From NCBI GenBank assembly GCA_002702875.1, contig PACV01000066.1, forward strand, positions 1 through 42,405: DNA of 42,405 nt, written 5' to 3'. This DNA is from Flavobacteriaceae bacterium. GTDB lineage: Bacteria; Bacteroidota; Bacteroidia; Flavobacteriales; Flavobacteriaceae. Under the pieces are notes generated by a model. That model saw only the letters and a program-made list of their open reading frames with translations. It had not been told where the DNA came from and did no database searches. Made by a program: the position numbers and the translations under genes. This document shows, in pieces, positions 1-8,551 of this stretch (position 1 is the stretch's first letter; every line of letters begins with the position of its first letter).

Positions 1-425
1 CTTGCTGCTTGAATAGCATTTTCAATTTCTTTATCTGTATTGTCCATACCAATAGAACTTGGTTTGTATGCATAGACTCTAATCCCAGCGTCATCTAACA
101 TTTTCCTTACAATTTTAAACCTATCCATTGAAATATTCTCTCTCCATTCTCTTTGTAAAGATCTTCTTCTTGGAATTCCAAGATAGCTTTCAACTGATCC
201 ACCCATAAGCTCCATTGCATTTAATTCACTATCCAGGCAGTAACCAATTACACTATATAAATTACTAGGCAAACTTCTGTATGACCAAGTAATCACTCCA
301 ATTCTGAGTTCATTAGAATTAAAATTTATTATTTGATTTTTTGTTGCTATAGCTTTATAGGGAATCACAGAGCTTAAACCTAAAAAAGCAGTGTTTGATA
401 AAAAATTTCTTCTATTAATTTTCAT
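1..425 (-). CDS. Tat-exported TIM-barrel sugar isomerase/epimerase-like protein (3' part cut by window edge)
   Basis: About 141 codons are visible, read from the ATG at 425-423 leftwards and still open at the window edge. The N-terminus carries a twin-arginine signal (RR at residues 5-6, in NRRNFLS) followed by a hydrophobic stretch. The mature part starts with the first strand of a xylose-isomerase-like TIM barrel (ELRIGVITWSYRSLP), then ELMGGSVESYLG and an alternating strand/helix pattern. Proteins of this fold (AP endonuclease 2 superfamily) epimerise, isomerise or cleave sugars and keto-sugars with a divalent metal. Tat-exported versions are common in Bacteroidota next to Gfo/Idh/MocA oxidoreductases, as here. 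The metal ligands lie outside the window, so activity cannot be judged. Divergent from the M61 peptidase gene, with about 90 bp between them. Confidence 0.75.
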   Translation of the reverse strand, partial: MKINRRNFLSNTAFLGLSSVIPYKAIATKNQIINFNSNELRIGVITWSYRSLPSNLYSVIGYCLDSELNAMELMGGSVESYLGIPRRRSLQREWRENISMDRFKIVRKMLDDAGIRVYAYKPSSIGMDNTDKEIENAIQAA

Positions 426-515
426 TTTTATGTTTTTTGCTTTTTAAAAATAAATAAATTTTATTTTTAATAGCAATTATTTATAAGTTAAATTTATGGA
501 TACAAATATTACTTG

Positions 516-2393
516 ATGAAAAAAATTATATTACTATCACTTATTTCTTTAATTTTTAATTCATGTGGGACTATAAGGTTTTCAAAAGAAAAGGACGCTA
601 AAAAAACAAATATTGTTTCCAAACTAGATCTTAATAACATCGTTGAAGATAGAATTCCAGTAGAGATAAATCCTGGTAAATTTAATAAAGACACAGTTGT
701 ATATAAAATGCCAAGAGTAGTACAGGGAACTTATTCTATAAGTAATTTTGGAAGATTTGTGAAAAACTTTAAACCAATTAGTTATTCAGGAAAAGTATTA
801 GATTTTTCCTCAGAGGATATTAATACTTGGAAAATTTTCAATGCAAACAATCTAGATAAAATTATATATGAGGTTGAGGATACTTTTGATATTGAAAACT
901 CTGAAGATGATATTCCATTTTCTCCAGCTGGAACAAATATTGAGGATGATAATTTCATGCTTAATTTATTTGCTTTCATAGGGTATTTTAAATCTTTACA
1001 GAACAATTCTTATGAATTAATTGTTAGTTCAAATGAAGATTATAAAAAATCCTCTGCTTTGAAATTAGTTTCTCAAGAAAGCAATACAAAAGGATTTATT
1101 GATTCAAAATATTTTGCTAATAGATACTTTGATATTGCAGATAATCCAATGATGTATGGTGATCTTGATGTTGAAGAGTTCATGGTTGAGGATATTAAAA
1201 TTGTTTTAAGTGTGTATTCACCAAATAAAAATCATACAGCAAAGTCATTAGTTAAAACTGTTGAAAAAATGATGTTTGCTCAAAAAAAATATTTAGGTTC
1301 AATAGACAGTACCTCAAGGTATGATATTTTCCTTTACTTATCTGATGATAAAGAAGATTCTCCTACTGGACTAGGCGCTTTAGAACATCACAATTCTACT
1401 GTTGTTGTCCTTTCGGATTCTTTTTCTGAAGAAATGTTGGCTAAATCAATGATTGATATTGTTGCTCATGAGTTTTTTCATATTTTAACTCCACTGTCAG
1501 TTCACTCAGAGGATATACATTATTTCGATTATGATAAACCAACTTTTTCAAAGCACTTGTGGATGTACGAGGGTGTGGTTGAATATTTTGCTCAACATTT
1601 TCAAGTAAATAAAAATCTAATTAATAAAGAAGAGTTTTATGAGGTAATAATGGATAAAATTAGATTGTCAAATAGATACGATGATTTCATGAGTTTCACT
1701 AATATGAGTGAAAATGTACTAGATGAACCATATGCCTCAAATTATTACAATGTATATCAAAAAGGAGCACTAATAGGGATGTGTTTAGATATAATAATTA
1801 GAAGCGAAAGTAATGGTGAAAAAGGAATTTTATGGGTTATGAAACAGTTATCAAATAAATATGGTAAACAAAAACCTTTTAAAGATGATTTATTATTTGA
1901 TGAGATTATTTCTCTAACTTACCCATCAGTAAAATTATTTTTTGAAAATCATGTTCAAGGAAATATTCCAATTAATTATAATGATTTTTTTGAAAAAGTT
2001 GGTCTAAAGGTAGTTGAGGGAAACGTTAAAACTAATTTTATGAGGTCAGGTGGTGGATTAATATTTAAAGCAGGTGAGGATAATGACAAAATTTACTTTG
2101 GATCAAATGTTGCCAATAATTCTTTTTGGAGTGATCAAGGGGTAGTTAACGACGATTTATTAATTAGTATTGATAATGTTCAAGTTACAATGGAAAATGT
2201 AAATACAATTTTAAGAAATATTTATGAGTGGGAACCTGGAAGAGATATATATGTAGTTTATGAGAGAGATGGTGAAAAAAGAGAAATTAAAACCAAATTA
2301 GTTCAGTCTTACATGAAAGATAAAGTAATAATTGAACCTAGTGATTTGTCCGATCAAAAAAAAATAATACTTAATAGCTGGCTATTTAATTAG
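516..2393 (+). CDS. M61-family (glycyl aminopeptidase-like) zinc metallopeptidase with C-terminal PDZ domain, probable lipoprotein
   Basis: About 625 residues. The zinc motif HEFFH lies at residues 318-322, and a downstream glutamate in WMYEGVVEYF (about 352) supplies the third ligand of a gluzincin. The block GALEHHNS (about 287-294) matches the conserved G-x-LEH-x-x-S region of M61 peptidases. The last ~110 residues look like a PDZ domain (DDLLISIDNVQVT, PGRDIYVVY). The N-terminus is hydrophobic and ends at a cysteine (LIFNSC), so it is probably a lipoprotein facing the periplasm or cell surface. A TTG one codon upstream (513) is also open, but ATG at 516 is the natural start. The physiological substrate is unknown; M61 enzymes prefer N-terminal Gly or Ala. 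It is followed after 7 bp by the GT9 gene, probably in one transcript. Confidence 0.85.
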   Translation: MKKIILLSLISLIFNSCGTIRFSKEKDAKKTNIVSKLDLNNIVEDRIPVEINPGKFNKDTVVYKMPRVVQGTYSISNFGRFVKNFKPISYSGKVLDFSSEDINTWKIFNANNLDKIIYEVEDTFDIENSEDDIPFSPAGTNIEDDNFMLNLFAFIGYFKSLQNNSYELIVSSNEDYKKSSALKLVSQESNTKGFIDSKYFANRYFDIADNPMMYGDLDVEEFMVEDIKIVLSVYSPNKNHTAKSLVKTVEKMMFAQKKYLGSIDSTSRYDIFLYLSDDKEDSPTGLGALEHHNSTVVVLSDSFSEEMLAKSMIDIVAHEFFHILTPLSVHSEDIHYFDYDKPTFSKHLWMYEGVVEYFAQHFQVNKNLINKEEFYEVIMDKIRLSNRYDDFMSFTNMSENVLDEPYASNYYNVYQKGALIGMCLDIIIRSESNGEKGILWVMKQLSNKYGKQKPFKDDLLFDEIISLTYPSVKLFFENHVQGNIPINYNDFFEKVGLKVVEGNVKTNFMRSGGGLIFKAGEDNDKIYFGSNVANNSFWSDQGVVNDDLLISIDNVQVTMENVNTILRNIYEWEPGRDIYVVYERDGEKREIKTKLVQSYMKDKVIIEPSDLSDQKKIILNSWLFN

Positions 2394-2400
2394 TTTTTTA

Positions 2401-3453
2401 ATGAGAATATTGATTATCCAGCAGAAATACTCAGGTGATGTTTTGATATCATCAATATTGTGTGAAAATTTAAAAAAATGGAATCCTAATTGTAAAATTG
2501 ATTTTATTGCAAATGATTTCACAGTAGACGTTATTGAAAATAATCCATTTATTGACAATATAATTGTTTTTAAAAAGGGAATTGGTTTTATTTCTTCGAT
2601 AAGAAAAATAAAGTACGATTATTTAATAGATTGTTACTCAAAAATTGAAAGTAACCTAATTGCATTATCAAGTTTCTCTAAAATTAAAATTAGTTATTAT
2701 AAATGGTATTCCTTTTTTATATATAATTCAACCGTAAAAAGATTTTTTAAACCTGATAAATCAATTGAACTGTCAATTAAAAATAGGATTGAATTACTTA
2801 AGCCAATTATTGGTTTAGATTTTGATTATATAAAAGATAGTAAAGTTTATTTTGACAAGAGTTACTTAAATAGTATACATTTAAAAATAAAGGGTTTTTT
2901 GAAAAATAAAAAAAAAAACATTTTGATTAATATATATGGAAGTAATGAAAATAAGTCCTTGCCAATTGAGCAAATGATTAAATTTATTGAATTTATAAAT
3001 TCAAATTTGACATGTAATATTATAATGAATTATATGCCCTCACAAAAAAATGAAGCGAGAATATTGATTAGTAAATTAAATCAGGATGTTAAAAGAAATA
3101 TAGTTAATTATGTACCAAATACTCTTAAAGACTATATTCATACTACTTATTTTTGTGATGCTGTACTAGGAAATGAAGGTGGTGCAATAAACATAGCTAA
3201 GAGCATTAGTAAACCAACATTTTCAATTTTTTCACCAATGATTGAATCAAAGGGTTGGCATTCCAACAGTAAAAAAGATCATTTTGCAGTTCATTTAGCT
3301 GACTATTTTCCTGATTTATTTGAAAAAAAAAGTAAAAGAGAAATTAAGGCATTAAACAAAGAATTTTACAAAAAACTAAAATTAGAATTGTTTAGAGAAA
3401 AATTAGTTTTATTTTTAAAATTGATAAAAAAACAAACAAAAAAAAACAATTGA
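2401..3453 (+). CDS. Glycosyltransferase family 9 (heptosyltransferase-like)
   Basis: 350 residues, the usual size for GT9, the family of ADP-heptose:LPS heptosyltransferases. The N-terminal domain has the family's opening (MRILIIQ, then GDVLISSIL at 12-20, where acceptor-side residues sit). The C-terminal nucleotide-sugar domain has GNEGGAINIAK (257-267) followed by PTFSIFSP, which corresponds to the family block G-x-D-S-G-x-x-H-x-A ending in a beta strand. The Asp and His usual in that block are replaced, so the donor sugar may not be ADP-heptose. The very basic C-terminal tail (KKQTKKNN) suits a peripheral inner-membrane enzyme. A run of ten A lies at 2908-2917. Its TGA overlaps the TTG start of the next gene. 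Likely role: transfer of a core sugar in LPS or a related glycan. Confidence 0.72.
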   Translation: MRILIIQQKYSGDVLISSILCENLKKWNPNCKIDFIANDFTVDVIENNPFIDNIIVFKKGIGFISSIRKIKYDYLIDCYSKIESNLIALSSFSKIKISYYKWYSFFIYNSTVKRFFKPDKSIELSIKNRIELLKPIIGLDFDYIKDSKVYFDKSYLNSIHLKIKGFLKNKKKNILINIYGSNENKSLPIEQMIKFIEFINSNLTCNIIMNYMPSQKNEARILISKLNQDVKRNIVNYVPNTLKDYIHTTYFCDAVLGNEGGAINIAKSISKPTFSIFSPMIESKGWHSNSKKDHFAVHLADYFPDLFEKKSKREIKALNKEFYKKLKLELFREKLVLFLKLIKKQTKKNN

Positions 3454-4265
3454 AAGTTAAAATTACATTAATATTTTTCATTTTAAACTTTAGTATTTCA
3501 CTATCCCAAGAAATCGGACTTCAATTGTGGAGTTTAAGAAATCAATTTGAAACTGATGTTGAAAAATCATTAAGTATTATAAATAGTTGGGGAATAAAAT
3601 ATGTTGAGGGGGGGAGTACATATGGTTTGTCAGAAGATCATTTCTTTAAATTATTAAAAAAATATGATATTAAAACTGTCTCAATTGGCGCATCTTACGA
3701 TGATTTAAGAGATGATATTGATAAGGTAATTGAACAAGTAAAAAAATATGATGTAAAATATGTTACTTGTACATGGATTCCTCATGAAGGTAAGTTTTCG
3801 ATAAATCATGTAAAACAAGCTTTATTGGTTTTCAATAAAGCTGGAAAAATATTAAATGAATTAGGTGTTACACTAACTTACCATCCTCATGGTTATGAGT
3901 TTTCAAGTTATAATGGTTTAACTTTATTTGATCAATTAGCTATAAATTCCAATAACTTTTCATTTCAAATGGATGTTTTCTGGGTTTATCATGGTGGAGT
4001 AGATCCTATTAGTTTACTTGATAAATATCCTGGTAAATTTCCTCTTTTTCATTTGAAAGATATGAAAATAGGTGCGGTAGGCGATAAAAGTGGTAGCCAG
4101 GATGTCGAGACAAGTGTTACTCTTGGAAAAGGTCAAATAGATATAGAATCTATAGTTAAAAAAGCAACGAAGCAAGGAGCAAAGTACTTTTTTATTGAAG
4201 ATGAGTCTTCACTTGTACTTGACCAGGTTCCATTAAGTTTGAAGTTTTTAAATTCAATAAATTAA
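3450..4265 (+). CDS. Exported TIM-barrel sugar isomerase/epimerase (AP endonuclease 2 fold)
   Basis: 271 residues. A cleavable signal peptide (MKVKITLIFFILNFSISLSQ) is followed directly by the barrel (EIGLQLWSLRNQF). Candidate metal ligands or active-site residues sit at the strand ends usual for the family: TYHPHGYEF, FQMDVFWV, FHLKDMK and FIEDE. The TTG start overlaps the preceding TGA (TTGA); no ATG fits, and the signal peptide begins exactly here. The protein resembles the xylose-isomerase-like partners of Gfo/Idh/MocA dehydrogenases, and such a gene converges on it from the other side. The two stop codons share the palindrome TTAA at 4262-4265. Probable role: epimerisation, isomerisation or beta-elimination of a sugar or keto-sugar in the periplasm; the substrate cannot be told. 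Confidence 0.78.
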   Translation: MKVKITLIFFILNFSISLSQEIGLQLWSLRNQFETDVEKSLSIINSWGIKYVEGGSTYGLSEDHFFKLLKKYDIKTVSIGASYDDLRDDIDKVIEQVKKYDVKYVTCTWIPHEGKFSINHVKQALLVFNKAGKILNELGVTLTYHPHGYEFSSYNGLTLFDQLAINSNNFSFQMDVFWVYHGGVDPISLLDKYPGKFPLFHLKDMKIGAVGDKSGSQDVETSVTLGKGQIDIESIVKKATKQGAKYFFIEDESSLVLDQVPLSLKFLNSIN

Positions 4266-5611
4266 AAAAGCCTATCTCCGTAGGACCATCCATCTCTGAC
4301 CGGTTCTTTAATATATGAATCTACTAACTCATTATTGGTTATCTTCATATTCTTACTATCATAATCAATTTTTGTAACAAATCTCTGAGCTAAAGATCCG
4401 ACAATTGCCATTTCAGTTAGTTCAGCTGAGTAGTTAAAGTTTGATCCTGGTAGCTTGTTGTTTTTTATAGCATCAATCCACTCGTCAACTGGTTTGTTTT
4501 CCCCAACTCTAGGTATATACTTTTTGGGAGGATTGTTTTGAAATTCTTTCCAATCATTATCAGACATAATTAATTTTGGTCGGTCAGGTCTACCTCCAGT
4601 AATTAATGTATTTTTATCTCCAATCATAACCATTCCAGCATTTGGCAATTTATCTAAGTTCCATTCAGGTTTTATCTCAGGTTTTTCCCCTCCTTCATAC
4701 CATTTTAATGTAACAGGTGGTTTATCACCTCTAGAACCGAATTCAAACTTAGTTACAGATTCATCGGCGATAAATCCGTGCTTAGTCATAGGATTTGGAG
4801 CTTTGGTTTCAACTGAAAGAGGCATACCCAGATTCAGTGCCCAAAATGGACCATCAAGAGTGTGGGCTGACCAATCTCCGAGCATTCCATTTCCAAAATC
4901 ATAGAAACCTCTCCATGCAAGTGGATGATAAGCACTATTAAAGGGTCTATATTTTGCTGGCCCTAACCATAAATCATAATCAAAATTTTCTGGAATTGGG
5001 TGTTCTGGTGGCGGAAAAGATACGGGTTTTGTCCAATAAAAGTTGGGTCTGAAATTAAATTTTCCATGCCATGCATGAACTTCCTTAACTTCTCCCAGGA
5101 TTCCTTGTTCATACCATTCCTTAATTAACCTAATACCATTGGTAGTATGACCCTGATTTCCCATTTGAGAAACAATTCCATAATAATTTGCAGCTTTTTT
5201 TAGTGTTCTCAATTGCCAAACACTATGTGCTAATGGTTTTTCAACATAAACATGTTTACCTAATTCCATTGCTATCATTGTTGCTGGAAAGTGAGTATGG
5301 TCAGGAGTTGAAATTATCACAGCATCAATCTGATTCGCCATTTCATCGAACATAACTCTATAGTCTTTATATCTTTTAGCATTTGGTTGTAAATTGAAAC
5401 CTCGAGATGCTCTATTAAAATCAACATCACACATTGCAACAATATTTTCATTAGGAACTTGACTCCAATTTGCTCTACCTCTACCTCCAACTCCAATAAC
5501 TGCGATATTAAGCTTATTAATATTATTTGCAGATAATAAATTAGGAGCAAGTAATATTCCAGATGAGATAGCAGAAGATTTAATAAAGGATCTACGAGTT
5601 ATATTTTTCAT
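4262..5611 (-). CDS. Tat-exported Gfo/Idh/MocA-family oxidoreductase (first copy)
   Basis: 449 residues. The twin-arginine signal has RR at 6-7 (TRRSFIK) and a hydrophobic region to about residue 28. The Rossmann domain opens with NIAVIGVGGRGR (glycine motif about 40-45) and has the family motif EKP at 124-126, whose lysine takes part in catalysis. The second domain carries LGDWSAHTLDGPFWAL, giving H250 and D253 in the expected active-site block. This is the long, exported subfamily found in Bacteroidota and Planctomycetota. These enzymes hold NAD(H) or NADP(H) tightly and carry it through Tat, and some oxidise sugars or glycosides at C3. No DUF1080 (3-keto-glycoside hydrolase) partner is visible in this window. 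Converges on the exported TIM-barrel gene with a 4-bp overlap. Confidence 0.85.
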   Translation of the reverse strand: MKNITRRSFIKSSAISSGILLAPNLLSANNINKLNIAVIGVGGRGRANWSQVPNENIVAMCDVDFNRASRGFNLQPNAKRYKDYRVMFDEMANQIDAVIISTPDHTHFPATMIAMELGKHVYVEKPLAHSVWQLRTLKKAANYYGIVSQMGNQGHTTNGIRLIKEWYEQGILGEVKEVHAWHGKFNFRPNFYWTKPVSFPPPEHPIPENFDYDLWLGPAKYRPFNSAYHPLAWRGFYDFGNGMLGDWSAHTLDGPFWALNLGMPLSVETKAPNPMTKHGFIADESVTKFEFGSRGDKPPVTLKWYEGGEKPEIKPEWNLDKLPNAGMVMIGDKNTLITGGRPDRPKLIMSDNDWKEFQNNPPKKYIPRVGENKPVDEWIDAIKNNKLPGSNFNYSAELTEMAIVGSLAQRFVTKIDYDSKNMKITNNELVDSYIKEPVRDGWSYGDRLF

Positions 5612-5691
5612 TTATATATATTTATGTTATTAATAATTTTTCGAATTCTAATTTAGACAAAAAAAATTAATTTTAAATAAATTTCAAAACA

Positions 5692-6504
5692 TTGAGATTA
5701 ATAGTACTGATATATTTTACTTTTATAAACATTTTATTTTCCCAACAAATTGTTAATGAATTAAAACTGCCAAAATATTTGGATGAAACCTCTGCTCTTG
5801 AGTATTATGGTGGTAATTTATTAACCCTTAATGATAGTGGAGGAAAGTCTATACTATATGAGTTTAATTTTGATGGAGTTGTTATAAATCAACACCAAAT
5901 AAAAACTGTTAAAAATTATGATTGGGAGTCATTAGCAGCAGATAATAATTTTATCTATGTTGGTGATTTTGGAAATAACTTTAGTAACAGAGATAATTTA
6001 ACAATTTTAAAGATTAATATTAAAAATTTTGAATTGGTTGGAAAAATTTTGATTTCATATAAAAATCAAAAAAAAACACTGTATAATCCATTAGGTAAAT
6101 TTGATGCAGAAGCACTTATAAGTTATGGTAATAAGTTGATTTTATTTTCAAAAAACAGAAAGGATTTAACTTCAGAGGTATATATTATTCCTAAAGAGAT
6201 TGGAACCTATAAACTTGAAGAAATCAATTCTATAATTACAGACTGTTTAATTACAGGTGCTGATTATGATAATGATTTAAAGATGCTAGCTTTAGTTGGT
6301 TATGATTTAGATCATGGTAATCATTATATTTTTAAAATTAAAAATTTTGATCCCTTAAATATATCTTCATTTAATAAAGCTAAAATTAATATTGGTAAAG
6401 CTCAGATTGAATCAATTAAAATCATTGACAACAAAACATTTTGGTTAACTTCGGAAGATGAGGGTTTTACTAAATCCCCAAGATTATTTAAAATTATATT
6501 TTGA
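5692..6504 (+). CDS. Secreted protein of unknown function, probably beta-propeller-like
   Basis: 270 residues with a short signal peptide (MRLIVLIYFTFINILFSQ). I do not recognise a named family with certainty. Repeating short strands such as GGNLLTLNDSGG, DWESLAADNNFIYVGDFGNN, GADYDNDLKMLALVGYD and KTFWLTSEDEGF suggest a propeller that reads like the SdiA-regulated or phytase-like exported proteins; that is resemblance only. The start is TTG at 5692; the signal peptide begins there and no suitable ATG precedes it. The TGA stop overlaps the TTG start of the lipoprotein hydrolase gene, so the two are probably translated in sequence. No catalytic residues can be assigned. Confidence 0.6.
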   Translation: MRLIVLIYFTFINILFSQQIVNELKLPKYLDETSALEYYGGNLLTLNDSGGKSILYEFNFDGVVINQHQIKTVKNYDWESLAADNNFIYVGDFGNNFSNRDNLTILKINIKNFELVGKILISYKNQKKTLYNPLGKFDAEALISYGNKLILFSKNRKDLTSEVYIIPKEIGTYKLEEINSIITDCLITGADYDNDLKMLALVGYDLDHGNHYIFKIKNFDPLNISSFNKAKINIGKAQIESIKIIDNKTFWLTSEDEGFTKSPRLFKIIF

Positions 6505-7523
6505 AAAAGTGTTTAAAGTTTATTTTCCTTTTATTAGTAATTATAAATTTTCTATTTTGTTCAAATGAGAATGATTTTATAAATGATAATGAATTTCTAA
6601 TTAATTTAAATAACCAACCTAAAATTGTTAAAGATTGTCCACCCTGCGAAATAGAAAGATTAGATTCTGTAAGTTTAATTAGTGAATCTTATAAGTGGCA
6701 TGATTTCAAAAAGGGAGAATTATTAAAAATTAATAATCTAACTAATCTCAACTACGGTAAATCTGAAATTATAGGTCAAAACTATTGGAACATAAGATCA
6801 TGGTGGATGCAAGACGATTTAGATCCATGGAGTCAATTTCCATATTGGGGAAGTAAATACGTACAACCTTTTCACAATTTTGGAGCATGTGTGGACGATT
6901 CACTTCGATATTTATGTGGTTATTCATATGTTGTTGAGGTTCCAAGTGATTATACTCAAGAAAAAAAATACCCATTAATAATTTTTTTGCATGGAGGAAT
7001 TAGTGTTGACAGTTATTATACCTTTTTAGGGAGAGATAACACTCGAAACTCTTTTTATGAATTTGAGAATGATAAATATATAATTGCTGCTCCAATAAAA
7101 TTAGAGATAGACTGGGAGCCAGACAAGATTATAGATGTAATAGATAATATTACATTAAATTTAAATGTAGATAAATCTAGAGTTTATCTCACGGGTTTAA
7201 GTATGGGAGGTAGAGGAACTTTTATAGTAGCAGCTAAGTATCCTAAAAAGTTTGCTGCAATTATGCCGCTTTCACCCCACCACGAACCATTTAGTTATAT
7301 TCCTTTATTCAAACAATTAAAAAATATTCCAGTTTGGATGAGTCATGGAGATATAGACCGAATTTCTTCATATAAAATGGCAAAAATAATGGCTGATTCG
7401 TTGAAAAAAATAAATCCAAATGTTAAATTTGTAACAAAAAAAAATACGGGACATTGGGGGTGGAACAATATATACAGTGATTCCACTAACATATCATGGT
7501 TGATGTCTTGGAAAAAAAAATAA
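6501..7523 (+). CDS. Lipoprotein alpha/beta hydrolase (prolyl oligopeptidase / PHB-depolymerase-like)
   Basis: 340 residues. Hydrophobic leader ending in a cysteine (NFLFC, C20), then a low-complexity spacer and two more cysteines in DCPPCE (45-50). The hydrolase fold is clear from about residue 140: PLIIFLHGG (oxyanion strand, ~158-166), nucleophile elbow GLSMGG with S234, acid in HGDIDRIS (D284 or D286) and TGHWGW with H318. The layout matches esterases of the dienelactone-hydrolase/PHB-depolymerase type used by Bacteroidota on acylated or polymeric carbohydrate, but the substrate is unknown. TTG start in a TTGA overlap with the preceding gene. It follows the propeller-like gene and precedes a small secreted protein after 6 bp, forming a three-gene transcript. 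Confidence 0.75.
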   Translation: MKKCLKFIFLLLVIINFLFCSNENDFINDNEFLINLNNQPKIVKDCPPCEIERLDSVSLISESYKWHDFKKGELLKINNLTNLNYGKSEIIGQNYWNIRSWWMQDDLDPWSQFPYWGSKYVQPFHNFGACVDDSLRYLCGYSYVVEVPSDYTQEKKYPLIIFLHGGISVDSYYTFLGRDNTRNSFYEFENDKYIIAAPIKLEIDWEPDKIIDVIDNITLNLNVDKSRVYLTGLSMGGRGTFIVAAKYPKKFAAIMPLSPHHEPFSYIPLFKQLKNIPVWMSHGDIDRISSYKMAKIMADSLKKINPNVKFVTKKNTGHWGWNNIYSDSTNISWLMSWKKK

Positions 7524-7529
7524 ATTGTT

Positions 7530-7958
7530 ATGAAAATAAACTTGTTATCAATATGTCTATTTATTTTACTTGTTATTCCTTCTTCACTTTTTTCTCAAAG
7601 AGGAGAGACTGGTGATAAAGTTTTCAGTAATAGATTTCCTCCAGATGTATTAAATTATTTTTCTGAAGCATCATTGGAAATAAAAAATACTGTAGAACAC
7701 GATATTATTGTTCTAATCAGAGATCAGTATCGGAAGTACGTTAGACATGTCTACATCAGAAATGGAGAAAGGTTTACTTTAAAAAACTTACCTATAACCA
7801 GAATATATGTTCAATTTAAGTCTCTTGAATTTTATTTTGAAGACAAGAAAGTAAGTGTAATAAATTTTGGTGAAAAAAATATATTTACATTTTTTTATGA
7901 TGCTTCGATGGAGGGCAATTACTTTGAAATTAGTGAGGAAGAATTTTTTAAACCGTAA
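7530..7958 (+). CDS. Small secreted protein of unknown function
   Basis: 142 residues, ATG start, clear signal peptide ending near SSLFSQ (about residue 22). The mature ~120 residues are rich in beta strands and carry the stretch HDIIVLIRDQYRKYVRHVYI followed by NGERFTLKNLPITRIYV. This resembles small Bacteroidota proteins of unknown function that look like one beta-sandwich domain. No cysteines and no obvious catalytic residues. It is the last gene of the run starting at 5692. Its TAA abuts the stop of the convergent azurin gene with no spacer (7958/7959). Confidence 0.6.
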   Translation: MKINLLSICLFILLVIPSSLFSQRGETGDKVFSNRFPPDVLNYFSEASLEIKNTVEHDIIVLIRDQYRKYVRHVYIRNGERFTLKNLPITRIYVQFKSLEFYFEDKKVSVINFGEKNIFTFFYDASMEGNYFEISEEEFFKP

Positions 7959-8444
7959 TTATTTAACTATTAGTTTTCCTTTCATGATAGACCAATGGCC
8001 AGGAAAACTACATATAAAGTCATAAATACCTTTTTCAGGAGCATCAAAAGTTATAGTTGAGCTTTCACCTCCACCAATTAAGTCTGTGTAAGCAATAATT
8101 GCATTTGAATTTGTTGGAATGTAATCATTCTGCGAGAAGGTTAGGGCAGCTTGACCAAACTTTTCAATACTAGTTCCTTTTTTAAGTAAAACTAAATTAT
8201 GTCCCATAATACTCTTGTCTAGTTTACCTGTATGTTTAAGGGTTAAAACTATTTTTTGACCAGCATTTACAAGTAACATATTTGGGATAAATTCCATTTG
8301 ATCATTAGATATTACTTCGATTTTAATTTCGTCAACATTTTTAGAAAAAGAATCGAAATTAAAATCACTAAAAATTAGTGAGTTTAAACTAATAATAAGG
8401 CCAGACAAAAATGAATTTATGGTTATTATATTAAATATAGTCAT
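7959..8444 (-). CDS. Azurin (blue-copper, cupredoxin electron carrier)
   Basis: 161 residues from the ATG at 8444; a TTG two codons upstream (8450) is a less likely start. All four type-1 copper ligands are present: H82 in MGHN, then C145, H150 and M154 in CSFPGHWSIM. Other azurin blocks are intact (NDQMEF near the start, AYTDLIGGGES, TITFDAPEKG). The N-terminal ~30 residues are hydrophobic and should act as a signal peptide or anchor, putting the protein in the periplasm. Azurins shuttle single electrons between membrane complexes and soluble dehydrogenases or reductases. It sits between two Tat-exported Gfo/Idh/MocA oxidoreductase genes; a redox link is possible but unproven. Confidence 0.9.
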   Translation of the reverse strand: MTIFNIITINSFLSGLIISLNSLIFSDFNFDSFSKNVDEIKIEVISNDQMEFIPNMLLVNAGQKIVLTLKHTGKLDKSIMGHNLVLLKKGTSIEKFGQAALTFSQNDYIPTNSNAIIAYTDLIGGGESSTITFDAPEKGIYDFICSFPGHWSIMKGKLIVK

Positions 8445-8551
8445 TAGCAATTTTTTCGTATATTTTGGTAAAAATAATACTAAAAAGTGGTTTATTAAAA
8501 TCTTTGTATAAAAAAATAAACTATTATATTTTAAATTTTTAAACTTGATTT

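Noticed and set aside
513-515. TTG start one codon ahead of the M61 peptidase ATG
   Set aside because: It adds one residue only; the ATG at 516 is the simpler start.
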